Below, piece by piece: positions 1-6,185 of a stretch of 6,185 bases of DNA. The DNA comes from Lysobacteraceae bacterium. Lineage in GTDB: Bacteria > Pseudomonadota > Gammaproteobacteria > DSM-19610. The notes beneath the pieces were generated by a model, which saw only the letters and a program-made list of their open reading frames with translations, had not been told where the DNA came from and made no database searches. The translations under genes were made by a program, and so were the position numbers. Position 1 is the stretch's first letter; every line of letters begins with the position of its first letter. Where the stretch lies: contig JAIVHA010000034.1 in the NCBI GenBank assembly GCA_020201295.1, positions 1 to 6,185 of the forward strand. The letters run 5' to 3'.

Positions 1-854
1 TGCTTGTCCTTGGCGGAAATGGCGGCCTCGTCGGGGATGCGGTCGCCGGCATTGCGCTTGTTCTGCTGCGGCAGGAAGTCCATGGTGAAGTGCACGCCAG
101 CCAGTTCGCGGCCTTCCACCGGCAGATCGCGTGGCTGCTCGGAACCGCCGGTCAGGGCCACGGCGTCGAAGTCACTCAACAACTGCCTGGCCGGCAGGTC
201 CACGCCGATGTGGGTGTTGGGCTTGAACTGCACACCCTCGGCGGCCATCTGTTCCATGCGCCGGTCGATGAGCTGCTTTTCCATTTTGAAGTCGGGGATG
301 CCATAGCGCATCAGGCCGCCGATGCGGTCGGCCTTCTCGAACAGGGCGACCTCGTGACCGACGCGCGCCAGCTGTTGGGCGCAGGCCATGCCGGCCGGAC
401 CGGAGCCGACCACGGCCACGCGCTTGCCGGTTTTGTGGGCGGCGAGCTGCGGCTTCACCCAACCGTTCTCGAAGGCCTTGTCGACGATGGCGCACTCGAT
501 GCTCTTGATGCTCACCGGGTTGTCGTCGATGTTCAGGGTACAGGATTCCTGGCAGGGCGCCGGGCAGATGCGACCGGTGAACTCCGGGAAGTTGTTGGTG
601 GAGTGCAGCACCTCGCTGGCGCGCTGCCACTTGCCGCGATACACCAGGTCGTTCCAGTCGGGAATCAGATTTTTGACCGGACAGCCCTGGTGACAGAAGG
701 GGATGCCGCAGTCCATGCAACGCGCACCCTGAGTGGCCAGCGCCTGGTCACTCATGGGAATGACGAATTCCTTGAAGTGCTTGATGCGTTGTTCCACCGG
801 TGCATAGCTACGATCCTGGCGCGGGAACTCCATGAAGCCCGTCGGCTTGCCCAT
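1..854 (-). CDS. gltD: Glutamate synthase (NADPH) small (beta) subunit GltD, 3' end cut by the window
   Basis: GltD oxidises NADPH at FAD and passes electrons through iron-sulfur clusters to GltB for glutamate synthesis in the cytoplasm. The visible 284 codons start MGKPTGFMEF and cover roughly the first 60% of a family usually near 470 residues. The N-terminal ferredoxin-like domain shows Cys46-x2-Cys49-x4-Cys54-x3-Cys58-Pro, then a second group at Cys97, Cys101 and Cys105 (ICPAPCQESC); the family uses such cysteines for [4Fe-4S] clusters. The FAD-binding Rossmann motif VAVVGSGPAG follows at 146-155, with the FEKADRIGGLMRYGIP segment at 172-187 typical of this family and related dihydropyrimidine dehydrogenase-like subunits. 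The NADPH-binding domain lies mostly beyond the window. The start is supported by GGGAGG six bases upstream and by the one-base TAATG overlap with the gltB stop, which suggests translational coupling. No frameshift or missing key residue is seen. Confidence 0.97.
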   Translation of the reverse strand, partial: MGKPTGFMEFPRQDRSYAPVEQRIKHFKEFVIPMSDQALATQGARCMDCGIPFCHQGCPVKNLIPDWNDLVYRGKWQRASEVLHSTNNFPEFTGRICPAPCQESCTLNIDDNPVSIKSIECAIVDKAFENGWVKPQLAAHKTGKRVAVVGSGPAGMACAQQLARVGHEVALFEKADRIGGLMRYGIPDFKMEKQLIDRRMEQMAAEGVQFKPNTHIGVDLPARQLLSDFDAVALTGGSEQPRDLPVEGRELAGVHFTMDFLPQQNKRNAGDRIPDEAAISAKDK

Positions 855-3800
855 TACTTGCCTCCCACTGCCGCGGCAAGCCCCGCGGACTGCTGCTGTG
901 CTTGTTTCATGTCTTCCAGGGCGCGGCGGTAATCCACCGGCATGACCTTGACGAACTTCGGCAGGTATTGCCCCCAGTCGGCCAGGATGCGGCGTGCCAC
1001 GCTGCTGTCGGTGTAGTGCAGGTGCTGCTCGACCAGTACCTTCAGGCGCTGGGCGTCGAAGCGGGTCATGTCGCTGCGAATGTCCACCTTACCGTGGGTC
1101 TCCAGGTCACCGCCCTGGTGATCGAGGGCCTCGAGGGCGGCGTCTTCTTCCGGCACCGGCTCCAGGTCCACCATGGCCAGGTTGCAGCGCTCCTTGAAAT
1201 CTCCCGCTTCGTCCAGCACGTAGGCAATACCGCCGCTCATGCCGGCGGCGAAGTTGCGCCCGGTCTCGCCCAGCACCACCACGATGCCACCGGTCATGTA
1301 CTCACAACCGTGGTCACCCACGCCTTCCACCACGGTGGTGGCGCCGGAGTTGCGCACGGCGAAGCGTTCGCCGGCCACGCCGCGGAAGAAGCATTCACCG
1401 GTAATGGCGCCATACAGCACGGTGTTGCCGACAATGATGTTCTCTTCCGGCACGATGGGGCTGTTCTTCGGCGGATAGATGGCAATGCGGCCGCCGGACA
1501 GGCCCTTGCCCACGTAGTCGTTACCCTCACCTTCCAGCTCCAGGGTCACGCCATGGGCCAGCCAGGCGCCGAAGCTCTGCCCCGCCACACCCTTCAGCTT
1601 CACATGGATGCTGTCGTCGGGCAGGCCCTCGTGGCCGTATTTCTCCACCACGCGGCCGGACAGCATGGCGCCCACGCTGCGGTTGACATTGCACACCGGG
1701 GTTTCGATGCGTACCGGTTCGCCGCGTTCCAGCGCGGGGGCGGCCTGTGCAATGAGCTTGTTGTCCAGGGCCTTGTCGAGGCCGTGGTCCTGGGTCTCGC
1801 TCCAGTACAGTTTCTCGCCCGGCGCCGTTTCCGGCAGGTGCAGCAGGCGCGAGTAATCCAGGCCATGAGCCTTCCAGTGGCCGATGGCCTTGCGCATGTC
1901 GAGCCTGTCGCGACGGCCGATCATTTCGTTCAGGGTGCGGAAACCGAGCTTCGCCATCAGCTGGCGGATTTCCTCGGCCACGAAGAAAAAATAGTTCACC
2001 ACGTGCTCGGGCTTGCCGGTGAAGCGCTTGCGCAGGGTTTCGTCCTGGGTGGCCACGCCCACCGGGCAGGTGTTCAAGTGGCACTTGCGCATCATGATGC
2101 AGCCTTCGACGATCAGCGGCGCGGTGGCGAAGCCGAATTCGTCGGCGCCCAGCAGCGCGCCGATGACCACGTCGCGGCCGGTGCGCATGCCGCCGTCCAC
2201 CTGCACCGCGATGCGGTTGCGCAACTTGTTCATCACCAGGGTCTGGTGGGTCTCGGCCAGACCGATCTCCCAGGGCGAACCCGCGTGCTTGATGGAGGTG
2301 AGCGGCGAGGCGCCGGTGCCACCTTCGAAGCCGGCGATGGTGACATGGTCCGCATGCGCCTTGGATACGCCCGCGGCCACAGTGCCGACGCCCACCTCGG
2401 ACACCAGCTTCACGCTGATGCGCGCCTTCGGATTGACGTTCTTGAGATCATGGATGAGCTGCGCCAGGTCCTCGATGGAATAGATGTCATGGTGCGGCGG
2501 CGGCGAGATCAGGCCCACGCCCGGGGTGGAATGGCGCACCTTGGCGATGCGCGCGTCCACCTTGTGGCCGGGCAGCTGGCCGCCCTCGCCGGGCTTGGCG
2601 CCCTGCGCCATCTTGATCTGGATGTCGTCGGCGTTGACCAGGTACTCGGTGGTGACGCCAAAGCGGCCCGAGGCCACCTGCTTGATGGCGGAACGCATGG
2701 AGTCGCCGTTGGCCATGGGTGTGAAGCGCTCGCGCTCCTCACCACCCTCGCCGGTGTTGGACTTGGCGCCGATGCGGTTCATGGCGATGGCCAGGGTGCT
2801 GTGCGCCTCGGCGGAGATGGCGCCGAAGGACATGGCGCCGGTGGCGAAGCGCTTGACGATCTCTTTGGCCGGCTCCACTTCCTCCAGCGGAATCGGGTCG
2901 GCGGCGAACTTGAGGTCGAACAGCCCGCGCAGGGTCTTCAGTTCCTCGTTCTGCTCGTCCACCAGGCGCGAGAACTCGGCGAAGGTCTTGGCGTCATTGG
3001 CGCGGGTGGCGTGCTGCAGCTTGGCGATGCTGTCCGGCGTCCACATGTGGCCCTCGCCGCGGATGCGAAAGGCGTAGTCGCCGCCCACGTCCAGGGCGTT
3101 GGCATAGATGGGGTTGTTGCCATAGGCGTCACGGTGCCAGCGCGCCGCTTCCTCGGCAATCTCGGCCAGGCCGGCGCCTTCGATGGTGGTGGCGGTGCCC
3201 GTGAAATACTGCTCCACGAAGCGGGAATGCAGGCCCACGGCGTCGAAGATCTGCGCGCCGCAATAGGACTGGTAGGTGGAGATGCCCATCTTCGAGAACA
3301 CCTTCAGCAGGCCCTTGCCCACCGCCTTGATGTAGCGCTTGGTGAGTTCGCCCTCGTCGAGTTTCTCCGTCAGTTCGTCCTTGATGGCGTGCAGGGATTC
3401 GAAGGCCAGGTAGGGATTGATGGCCTCGGCGCCATAGCCCGCCAGTACGGCGAAGTGATGCACCTCGCGCGCGGCGCCCGTTTCCACCACCAGGCCGGAG
3501 GCGGTACGCAGGCCGGCGCGCACCAGGTGGTGATGCACGGCGCTGGTGGCGAGCAGGGCCGGGATGGCCATGTGTTCCGCGCTCACCGCGCGGTCGGACA
3601 GGATGAGGATGTTGTAGCCCTCGCGCACGGCGGCCTCGGCCGCCTGGCACAAGGCCGTGAGCGCGGCCTCCATGCCGGCCGCGCCCTGTTCCGCGCTGTA
3701 GCAGATGTCCAGGGTGTGGGTGCGAAAGGCGCCATCGGTGGTCTTCTCGATGGTGCGGATACGCTCCAGGTCCTTGTTGCTCAGGATCGGCTGGCTCACT

Positions 3801-5500
3801 TCCAGACGCATGTGCTTGCCGGCCTCGTGGATGCCGAGCAGGTTCGGGCGCGGGCCGATGAGCGACACCAGCGACATGACCAGTTCCTCGCGGATCGGGT
3901 CGATGGGCGGGTTGGTGACCTGGGCGAAGTTCTGCTTGAAGTAGTTGAACAGCGGCTTGGGCTTGCTGGACAACACCGCGACCGGGTTGTCCGCGCCCAT
4001 GGAGCCGATGGCCTCCTGGCCGGTCACGGCCATGGGCACCATCAGCATGCGCAGGTCTTCCTGAGTGTAGCCGAAGGCCTGCTGGCGATCGAGCAGGGTG
4101 GCGGAGTCACCACGGTTGCCGTCCACGTTGGCGGGCAGGTTCTTGAGGTGTATCTGGGTCTTGTCCAGCCACTGCTGGTAGGGATGGCTCTGAGCCAGCC
4201 CGGCCTTCAGCTCGGCGTCGTCGATGATGCGGCCCTGCTCCATGTCGATGAGGAACATCTTGCCGGGTTGCAGGCGCCACTTCTTGACGATCTTTTCGTC
4301 GGGGATGGGCAGCACACCCATTTCCGAGGCCATCACCACCAGGTCGTCGTCGGTGATGAGGTAACGCGCCGGGCGCAAGCCATTGCGGTCCAGGGTGGCG
4401 CCGATCTGGCGGCCGTCGGTGAAGGCCACGGCGGCAGGACCGTCCCAGGGTTCCATCAGGGCGGCATGGTATTCGTAGAAGGCGCGCCGTTCCTCGTCCA
4501 TGAGCGGGTTACCGGCCCAGGCCTCGGGGATGAGCATCATCATGGCGTGGGCCATGGAGTAACCGCCCGCCACCAGCAATTCCAGGGCATTGTCGAAAGC
4601 GGCCGAATCCGAGCTGCCTTCGGGGATCAGCGGCCACACCTTGGAAAGATCGTCACCGAACAGTTCCGAGGCCATGGAATGGCGCCGCGCGCGCATCCAG
4701 TTCACATTGCCGCGCAGGGTGTTGATCTCGCCGTTGTGGGCGATCATGCGGAACGGGTGGGCCAGGTCCCAGGACGGGAAGGTGTTGGTGGAAAAACGCT
4801 GGTGCACCAGCGCCAGCGCGGAGACCACGCGCTCATCCTTCAGGTCGTGGTAGAAGGTGTCCACCTGGTTGGCCAGCAGCATACCTTTATAGACGATGGT
4901 ACGGCTGGACAGGGACGGCACGTAGAAATACTCCCGGCCGGTCCAGTCGGAATCGCGCACGGCGTTTTCCACCAGCTTGCGGATCACGAACAGCTTGCGC
5001 TCGAAGGCCTCCCGGTTTTCGCAGCCATCACCGCGGGCCACGAACAGCTGGCGCACCACGGGCTCGACCTGCTTCACGCTCTCGCCCAGGCCGCTGTTGG
5101 AGGTGGGCACGTCGCGCCAGCCCAGTAAGCGCTGGCCTTCCTCGGCGATGGTGCGCTCCAGCAAGGCCTCGCAAGCGGCGCGTGACTGGCTGTCGCGCGG
5201 CAGGAAGATCATACCGGCGGCGTACTGGCCGGCCTCGGGCAGACTGAAGCCCTGTGCGGCGCATTCCTCGCGCAGGAAGCTGTCGGGCAGTTGCAGCAGG
5301 ATCCCGGCACCATCGCCGGCCAACGGATCGGCGCCCACGGCGCCGCGATGGGTGAGGTTCTCCAGAATCCGCAGGCCCTGGCGGACGATGGCATGACTCT
5401 TCTCGCCCTTGATATGGGCGACGAAACCTACTCCGCAGGCGTCATGTTCGTTGCGGGGGTCATACAGACCCTGCTTGGATGGCAAAGTCCCACGACTCAT
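854..5500 (-). CDS. gltB: Glutamate synthase (NADPH) large (alpha) subunit GltB, complete
   Basis: GltB makes glutamate from 2-oxoglutarate and glutamine-derived ammonia, the second step of GS-GOGAT ammonium assimilation. The protein is 1548 residues, somewhat longer than the roughly 1480-1520 of many homologues. Domains in order: a propeptide (1-21) before the expected N-terminal nucleophile Cys22 in DACGVGF; an Ntn-type glutamine amidotransferase (about 22-440) with NGEINT at 256-261 and NGLRPARY at 373-380; a central domain (about 480-780, from GYTQEDL); the FMN/2-oxoglutarate domain (about 840-1240) with ATGAMSFGAIS from 886, NTGEGGE from 915 and GFEGGTGAS from 1057; the [3Fe-4S] cysteines Cys1134-x5-Cys1140-x4-Cys1145; and the C-terminal GXGXG beta-helix (about 1290-1430) rich in GLSGG and GMSGG repeats. 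Cleavage after Ala21 is inferred from the family. The ATG follows AAGAGG at seven bases. The reading frame is intact and nothing essential appears to be missing. Confidence 0.99.
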   Translation of the reverse strand: MSRGTLPSKQGLYDPRNEHDACGVGFVAHIKGEKSHAIVRQGLRILENLTHRGAVGADPLAGDGAGILLQLPDSFLREECAAQGFSLPEAGQYAAGMIFLPRDSQSRAACEALLERTIAEEGQRLLGWRDVPTSNSGLGESVKQVEPVVRQLFVARGDGCENREAFERKLFVIRKLVENAVRDSDWTGREYFYVPSLSSRTIVYKGMLLANQVDTFYHDLKDERVVSALALVHQRFSTNTFPSWDLAHPFRMIAHNGEINTLRGNVNWMRARRHSMASELFGDDLSKVWPLIPEGSSDSAAFDNALELLVAGGYSMAHAMMMLIPEAWAGNPLMDEERRAFYEYHAALMEPWDGPAAVAFTDGRQIGATLDRNGLRPARYLITDDDLVVMASEMGVLPIPDEKIVKKWRLQPGKMFLIDMEQGRIIDDAELKAGLAQSHPYQQWLDKTQIHLKNLPANVDGNRGDSATLLDRQQAFGYTQEDLRMLMVPMAVTGQEAIGSMGADNPVAVLSSKPKPLFNYFKQNFAQVTNPPIDPIREELVMSLVSLIGPRPNLLGIHEAGKHMRLEVSQPILSNKDLERIRTIEKTTDGAFRTHTLDICYSAEQGAAGMEAALTALCQAAEAAVREGYNILILSDRAVSAEHMAIPALLATSAVHHHLVRAGLRTASGLVVETGAAREVHHFAVLAGYGAEAINPYLAFESLHAIKDELTEKLDEGELTKRYIKAVGKGLLKVFSKMGISTYQSYCGAQIFDAVGLHSRFVEQYFTGTATTIEGAGLAEIAEEAARWHRDAYGNNPIYANALDVGGDYAFRIRGEGHMWTPDSIAKLQHATRANDAKTFAEFSRLVDEQNEELKTLRGLFDLKFAADPIPLEEVEPAKEIVKRFATGAMSFGAISAEAHSTLAIAMNRIGAKSNTGEGGEERERFTPMANGDSMRSAIKQVASGRFGVTTEYLVNADDIQIKMAQGAKPGEGGQLPGHKVDARIAKVRHSTPGVGLISPPPHHDIYSIEDLAQLIHDLKNVNPKARISVKLVSEVGVGTVAAGVSKAHADHVTIAGFEGGTGASPLTSIKHAGSPWEIGLAETHQTLVMNKLRNRIAVQVDGGMRTGRDVVIGALLGADEFGFATAPLIVEGCIMMRKCHLNTCPVGVATQDETLRKRFTGKPEHVVNYFFFVAEEIRQLMAKLGFRTLNEMIGRRDRLDMRKAIGHWKAHGLDYSRLLHLPETAPGEKLYWSETQDHGLDKALDNKLIAQAAPALERGEPVRIETPVCNVNRSVGAMLSGRVVEKYGHEGLPDDSIHVKLKGVAGQSFGAWLAHGVTLELEGEGNDYVGKGLSGGRIAIYPPKNSPIVPEENIIVGNTVLYGAITGECFFRGVAGERFAVRNSGATTVVEGVGDHGCEYMTGGIVVVLGETGRNFAAGMSGGIAYVLDEAGDFKERCNLAMVDLEPVPEEDAALEALDHQGGDLETHGKVDIRSDMTRFDAQRLKVLVEQHLHYTDSSVARRILADWGQYLPKFVKVMPVDYRRALEDMKQAQQQSAGLAAAVGGK
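861..866 (-). promoter_or_regulatory. Ribosome binding site of gltD, inside the gltB 3' end
   Basis: On the minus strand GGGAGG stands six bases before the gltD ATG, within the last codons of gltB. It fixes the gltD start. Together with the TAATG stop/start overlap it fits termination-reinitiation, which would keep the two subunits near equal amounts. Confidence 0.8.
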
Positions 5501-5507
5501 GGTCGGA

Positions 5508-5513
5508 CCTCTT
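5508..5513 (-). promoter_or_regulatory. Ribosome binding site of gltB
   Basis: On the minus strand AAGAGG stands seven bases before the ATG at 5500. It supports this start, which gives a 21-residue propeptide ahead of the catalytic Cys22. Confidence 0.75.
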
Positions 5514-5525
5514 GAAATTCAGTGA

Positions 5526-5553
5526 ACTATGGAGATCAGCACAGCGGGGTGAA
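5526..5553 (-). promoter_or_regulatory. Weak sigma-70-type promoter candidate for gltBD
   Basis: Read on the minus strand, TTCACC (5548-5553, four of six matches to TTGACA) is followed after 16 bases by CATAGT (5526-5531, four of six matches to TATAAT). Transcription would begin near 5519, leaving a leader of about 20 bases that holds the ribosome binding site. Matches of this quality occur by chance, so this is only a candidate. A promoter further upstream, or readthrough from damX, is equally possible. I saw no convincing sigma-54 GG-N10-GC site. Confidence 0.2.
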
Positions 5554-5558
5554 CACCC
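5547..5558. promoter_or_regulatory. Short dyad GGGTG-N2-CACCC, possible operator
   Basis: GGGTGAACACCC has perfect five-base arms around a two-base centre. It overlaps the -35 part of the promoter candidate, where a repressor site would make sense. No regulator is recognised from it, and a 12-base dyad can be accidental in GC-rich DNA. Confidence 0.2.
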
Positions 5559-5560
5559 AG

Positions 5561-5596
5561 GGGCGGCTTCCGGCGCGGGCTGCCCTGAAGCCGCCC
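5561..5596 (-). repeat. Perfect 10-bp inverted repeat in the gltB leader region
   Basis: GGGCGGCTTC (5561-5570) and GAAGCCGCCC (5587-5596) are exact reverse complements separated by 16 bases, about 60 bases upstream of the gltB start. If transcribed, they would form a stable GC-rich stem. No T-run follows on either strand, so it is not a standard intrinsic terminator. Its arms are unlike the neighbouring REP elements. A leader stem, a protein-binding site or a damaged older repeat are all possible. Confidence 0.5.
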
Positions 5597-5697
5597 GGCT
5601 GCGCAAAATCGGCTCGACAGGATAATCCAGAACGCCCGGCGGCGCCAGTGGCGCGTCCCTATGCCCTCATTCCAACAGGGGATTCTGCCTTGGCCCA

Positions 5698-5721
5698 TTC
5701 GCGGGCAGAGCCCGCTCCTAC
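5698..5721 (-). repeat. REP element R1 (GGGC type)
   Basis: On the minus strand this 24-mer has the GTAG head, then GGA, a GCGGGC-TCT-GCCCGC hairpin (5701-5715) and a GAA tail. It is identical to R3 and R5. Its head faces that of R2 across 26 bases. Confidence 0.9.
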
Positions 5722-5747
5722 GGGTGCCAGCGACAACCCCCCCTTGT

Positions 5748-5771
5748 GTAGGAGCGGCCTTTGGCCGCGAA
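5748..5771 (+). repeat. REP element R2 (GGCC type)
   Basis: On the plus strand it has the GTAG head, then GGA, a GCGGCC-TTT-GGCCGC hairpin (5754-5768) and a GAA tail. It shares GTAGGAGCGG and CCGCGAA with the GGGC type but has a different stem top and loop. Confidence 0.9.
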
Positions 5772-5795
5772 CCGGGTGCGGTGCCACTTGGCCCA

Positions 5796-5819
5796 TTCGC
5801 GGGCAGAGCCCGCTCCTAC
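5796..5819 (-). repeat. REP element R3 (GGGC type)
   Basis: An exact copy of R1 in the same orientation. Its tail faces the tail of R2 across 24 bases and its head faces R4 across 24 bases. Confidence 0.9.
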
Positions 5820-5843
5820 GGGTGCCAGCGACAACCCCCCTTT

Positions 5844-5867
5844 GCAGGAGCGGCCTTTGGCCGCGAA
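5844..5867 (+). repeat. REP element R4 (GGCC type, altered head)
   Basis: Identical to R2 except that the head reads GCAG instead of GTAG. The hairpin GCGGCC-TTT-GGCCGC is intact. It is the only one of the five elements without the canonical head. Confidence 0.88.
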
Positions 5868-5891
5868 CCGGGTGCGGTGCCACTTGGCCCA

Positions 5892-5915
5892 TTCGCGGGC
5901 AGAGCCCGCTCCTAC
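5892..5915 (-). repeat. REP element R5 (GGGC type), overlapping the damX stop codon
   Basis: An exact copy of R1 and R3. Its GTAG head (5912-5915 on the minus strand) supplies the in-frame TAG that ends the damX-like reading frame, so the element begins one base before the stop codon. Confidence 0.9.
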
Positions 5916-6185
5916 GGGATGGGGAGTTGCGCCTGCACCGAGGCGAAGCTGCGTGGCCAGGGCTTGTCCCGCTGGACCCGGGCGGGCAGGCCGGCGATGG
6001 CCGCCTGCGCCGCGGCAAGGCTGGGATACGAACCGAACAGCAGGGTATAGCGGTCTTCTCCGTTCTGGACACGGTGATACCAGGCCAGCTCGCCCTCCAG
6101 ACCATACTGCGCGACGAAGGCCCGTACCGCATCCTCACTACGGCTGACCAGCAGTTGCAGGGTGTATCGGCCCGCGGGCTGGGCG
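5912..6185 (-). CDS. damX: DamX-like SPOR-domain cell-division protein, C-terminal end only
   Basis: Ninety residues are visible, and the 5' end lies beyond the window. They begin AQPAGRYTLQLLVSRSEDAV, and residues about 7-82 match the pattern of a SPOR domain: a YTLQLLVS first strand, helix EDAVRAFVAQYGL, WYHRVQNGEDRYTLLFGSYPS and the AAAQAAIAGLPA helix. The closing segment KPWPRSFASVQ is typical of DamX. SPOR domains bind glycan strands stripped of stem peptides at the division septum. DamX is normally an inner-membrane protein with this domain in the periplasm; the membrane segment would lie outside the window. The position just upstream of gltBD on the same strand agrees with the usual aroK-aroB-damX-gltB order. 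The frame ends in LPIP followed by a TAG inside REP element R5. Other SPOR proteins (DedD, FtsN, RlpA) are less likely given the location. Confidence 0.85.
   Translation of the reverse strand, partial: AQPAGRYTLQLLVSRSEDAVRAFVAQYGLEGELAWYHRVQNGEDRYTLLFGSYPSLAAAQAAIAGLPARVQRDKPWPRSFASVQAQLPIP

Larger units (their letters stand above)
5514..5688. other. Single-copy intergenic part upstream of gltB
   Basis: This stretch lies between the gltB ribosome binding site and the REP array and holds no credible gene. Besides the 10-bp inverted repeat and the dyad listed separately, it has a small odd palindrome GCGCCA-G-TGGCGC at 5642-5654. The gltBD promoter most probably lies here or within the array, but no strong match to a promoter consensus is visible. 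Confidence 0.6.
5689..5918. repeat. REP/BIME-like array: tandem duplication of a 96-98 bp unit plus a partial third copy
   Basis: Copy 1 is 5689-5786 (98 bp), copy 2 is 5787-5882 (96 bp) and a partial copy is 5883-5918. Each full unit contains a minus-strand REP, a GGGTGCCAGCGACAA spacer, a plus-strand REP and a CCGGGTGCGGTGCCA spacer. Copies 1 and 2 are identical except just before the plus-strand REP, where seven C then TTGTGTAGG (copy 1) corresponds to six C then TTTGCAGG (copy 2). The near identity points to a recent duplication. The array fills the damX-proximal half of the damX-gltB gap and holds no plausible gene. Such arrays can act as 3' mRNA-stabilising stems, transcription attenuators or gyrase/IHF sites in other bacteria; which applies here is unknown. 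Confidence 0.93.

Noticed and set aside
90..932. A 280-codon open frame on the plus strand opposite gltD
   Set aside because: It has the same antisense register as the gltB shadow, explained by the absence of TTA, CTA and TCA codons in this part of gltD. No recognisable domain.
902..5128. A 1408-codon open frame on the plus strand, antisense to nearly all of gltB
   Set aside because: It lies in the register where its stop codons oppose TTA, CTA and TCA codons of gltB, which a high-GC gene rarely uses. It ends at 5126-5128, opposite the TTA for Leu125. Its product is rich in His, Gly, Ala and Val and resembles no protein family I know, while gltB shows all its motifs.
5561..5596. Intrinsic terminator of damX or gltB leader attenuator
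   Set aside because: The stem is followed by no T-run on either strand, and no leader peptide with a run of regulatory codons is visible.
5642..5654. Palindrome GCGCCA-G-TGGCGC as an operator
   Set aside because: Short and made of bases common in this DNA, with no matching half-sites nearby. Not enough to call.
5698..5915. CRISPR array
   Set aside because: The repeats are palindromic, alternate in orientation and have near-identical spacers. A CRISPR array has direct repeats and unique spacers.
5659..6138. Open frames through the REP array on both strands (for example 5659-6138 minus, 5661-6050 and 5761-6147 plus)
   Set aside because: Their products repeat the translated REP unit (for example SGLCPRMGQVAPHPVRG) and run into the wrong frames of damX. 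They arise from stop-free GC-rich repeats and have no family resemblance.

Overview
The window is a high-GC bacterial chromosome segment carrying part of a conserved housekeeping cluster, with all three real genes on the minus strand. In transcription order they are the 3' end of a damX-like SPOR-domain gene (5912-6185, 5' end outside the window), complete gltB (854-5500) and the first 284 codons of gltD (1-854, 3' end outside). The order damX-gltB-gltD is familiar from Gammaproteobacteria, where it usually follows aroK-aroB. The N-terminal type of GltB (a 21-residue propeptide before Cys22, 1548 residues in all) looks more like Chromatiales-type and betaproteobacterial proteins than the shorter Pseudomonas form. 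I therefore favour a gammaproteobacterium outside Pseudomonas. This placement is inference from memory of families, not a search.

Layout: gltD and gltB overlap by one base (TAATG) and each has a good Shine-Dalgarno sequence, so they form one translationally coupled unit. Their products are the two subunits of NADPH-dependent glutamate synthase. GltB hydrolyses glutamine, channels the ammonia to its FMN site and makes glutamate from 2-oxoglutarate. GltD oxidises NADPH at FAD and passes electrons to GltB through iron-sulfur clusters. All the signature residues I could check are present. DamX belongs to a different process, cell division: its C-terminal SPOR domain binds septal peptidoglycan.

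The 411 bases between the damX stop and the gltB start hold no gene. The damX-proximal half (about 5689-5918) is an array of five 24-bp REP-like palindromes in alternating orientation, built from a nearly perfect tandem duplication of a 96-98 bp unit. The gltB-proximal half (5501-5660) is single copy. It contains the gltB ribosome binding site, a perfect 10-bp inverted repeat that could fold in the leader RNA, and a short dyad overlapping a weak promoter candidate.

The most interesting point is that the TAG stop codon of damX lies inside the conserved GTAG head of the last REP element, so the repeat appears to set the protein's C-terminus. I see no undescribed multi-gene system, mobile-element gene, CRISPR array or RNA gene. 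Long open frames on the plus strand are explained by codon usage in gltB and gltD.
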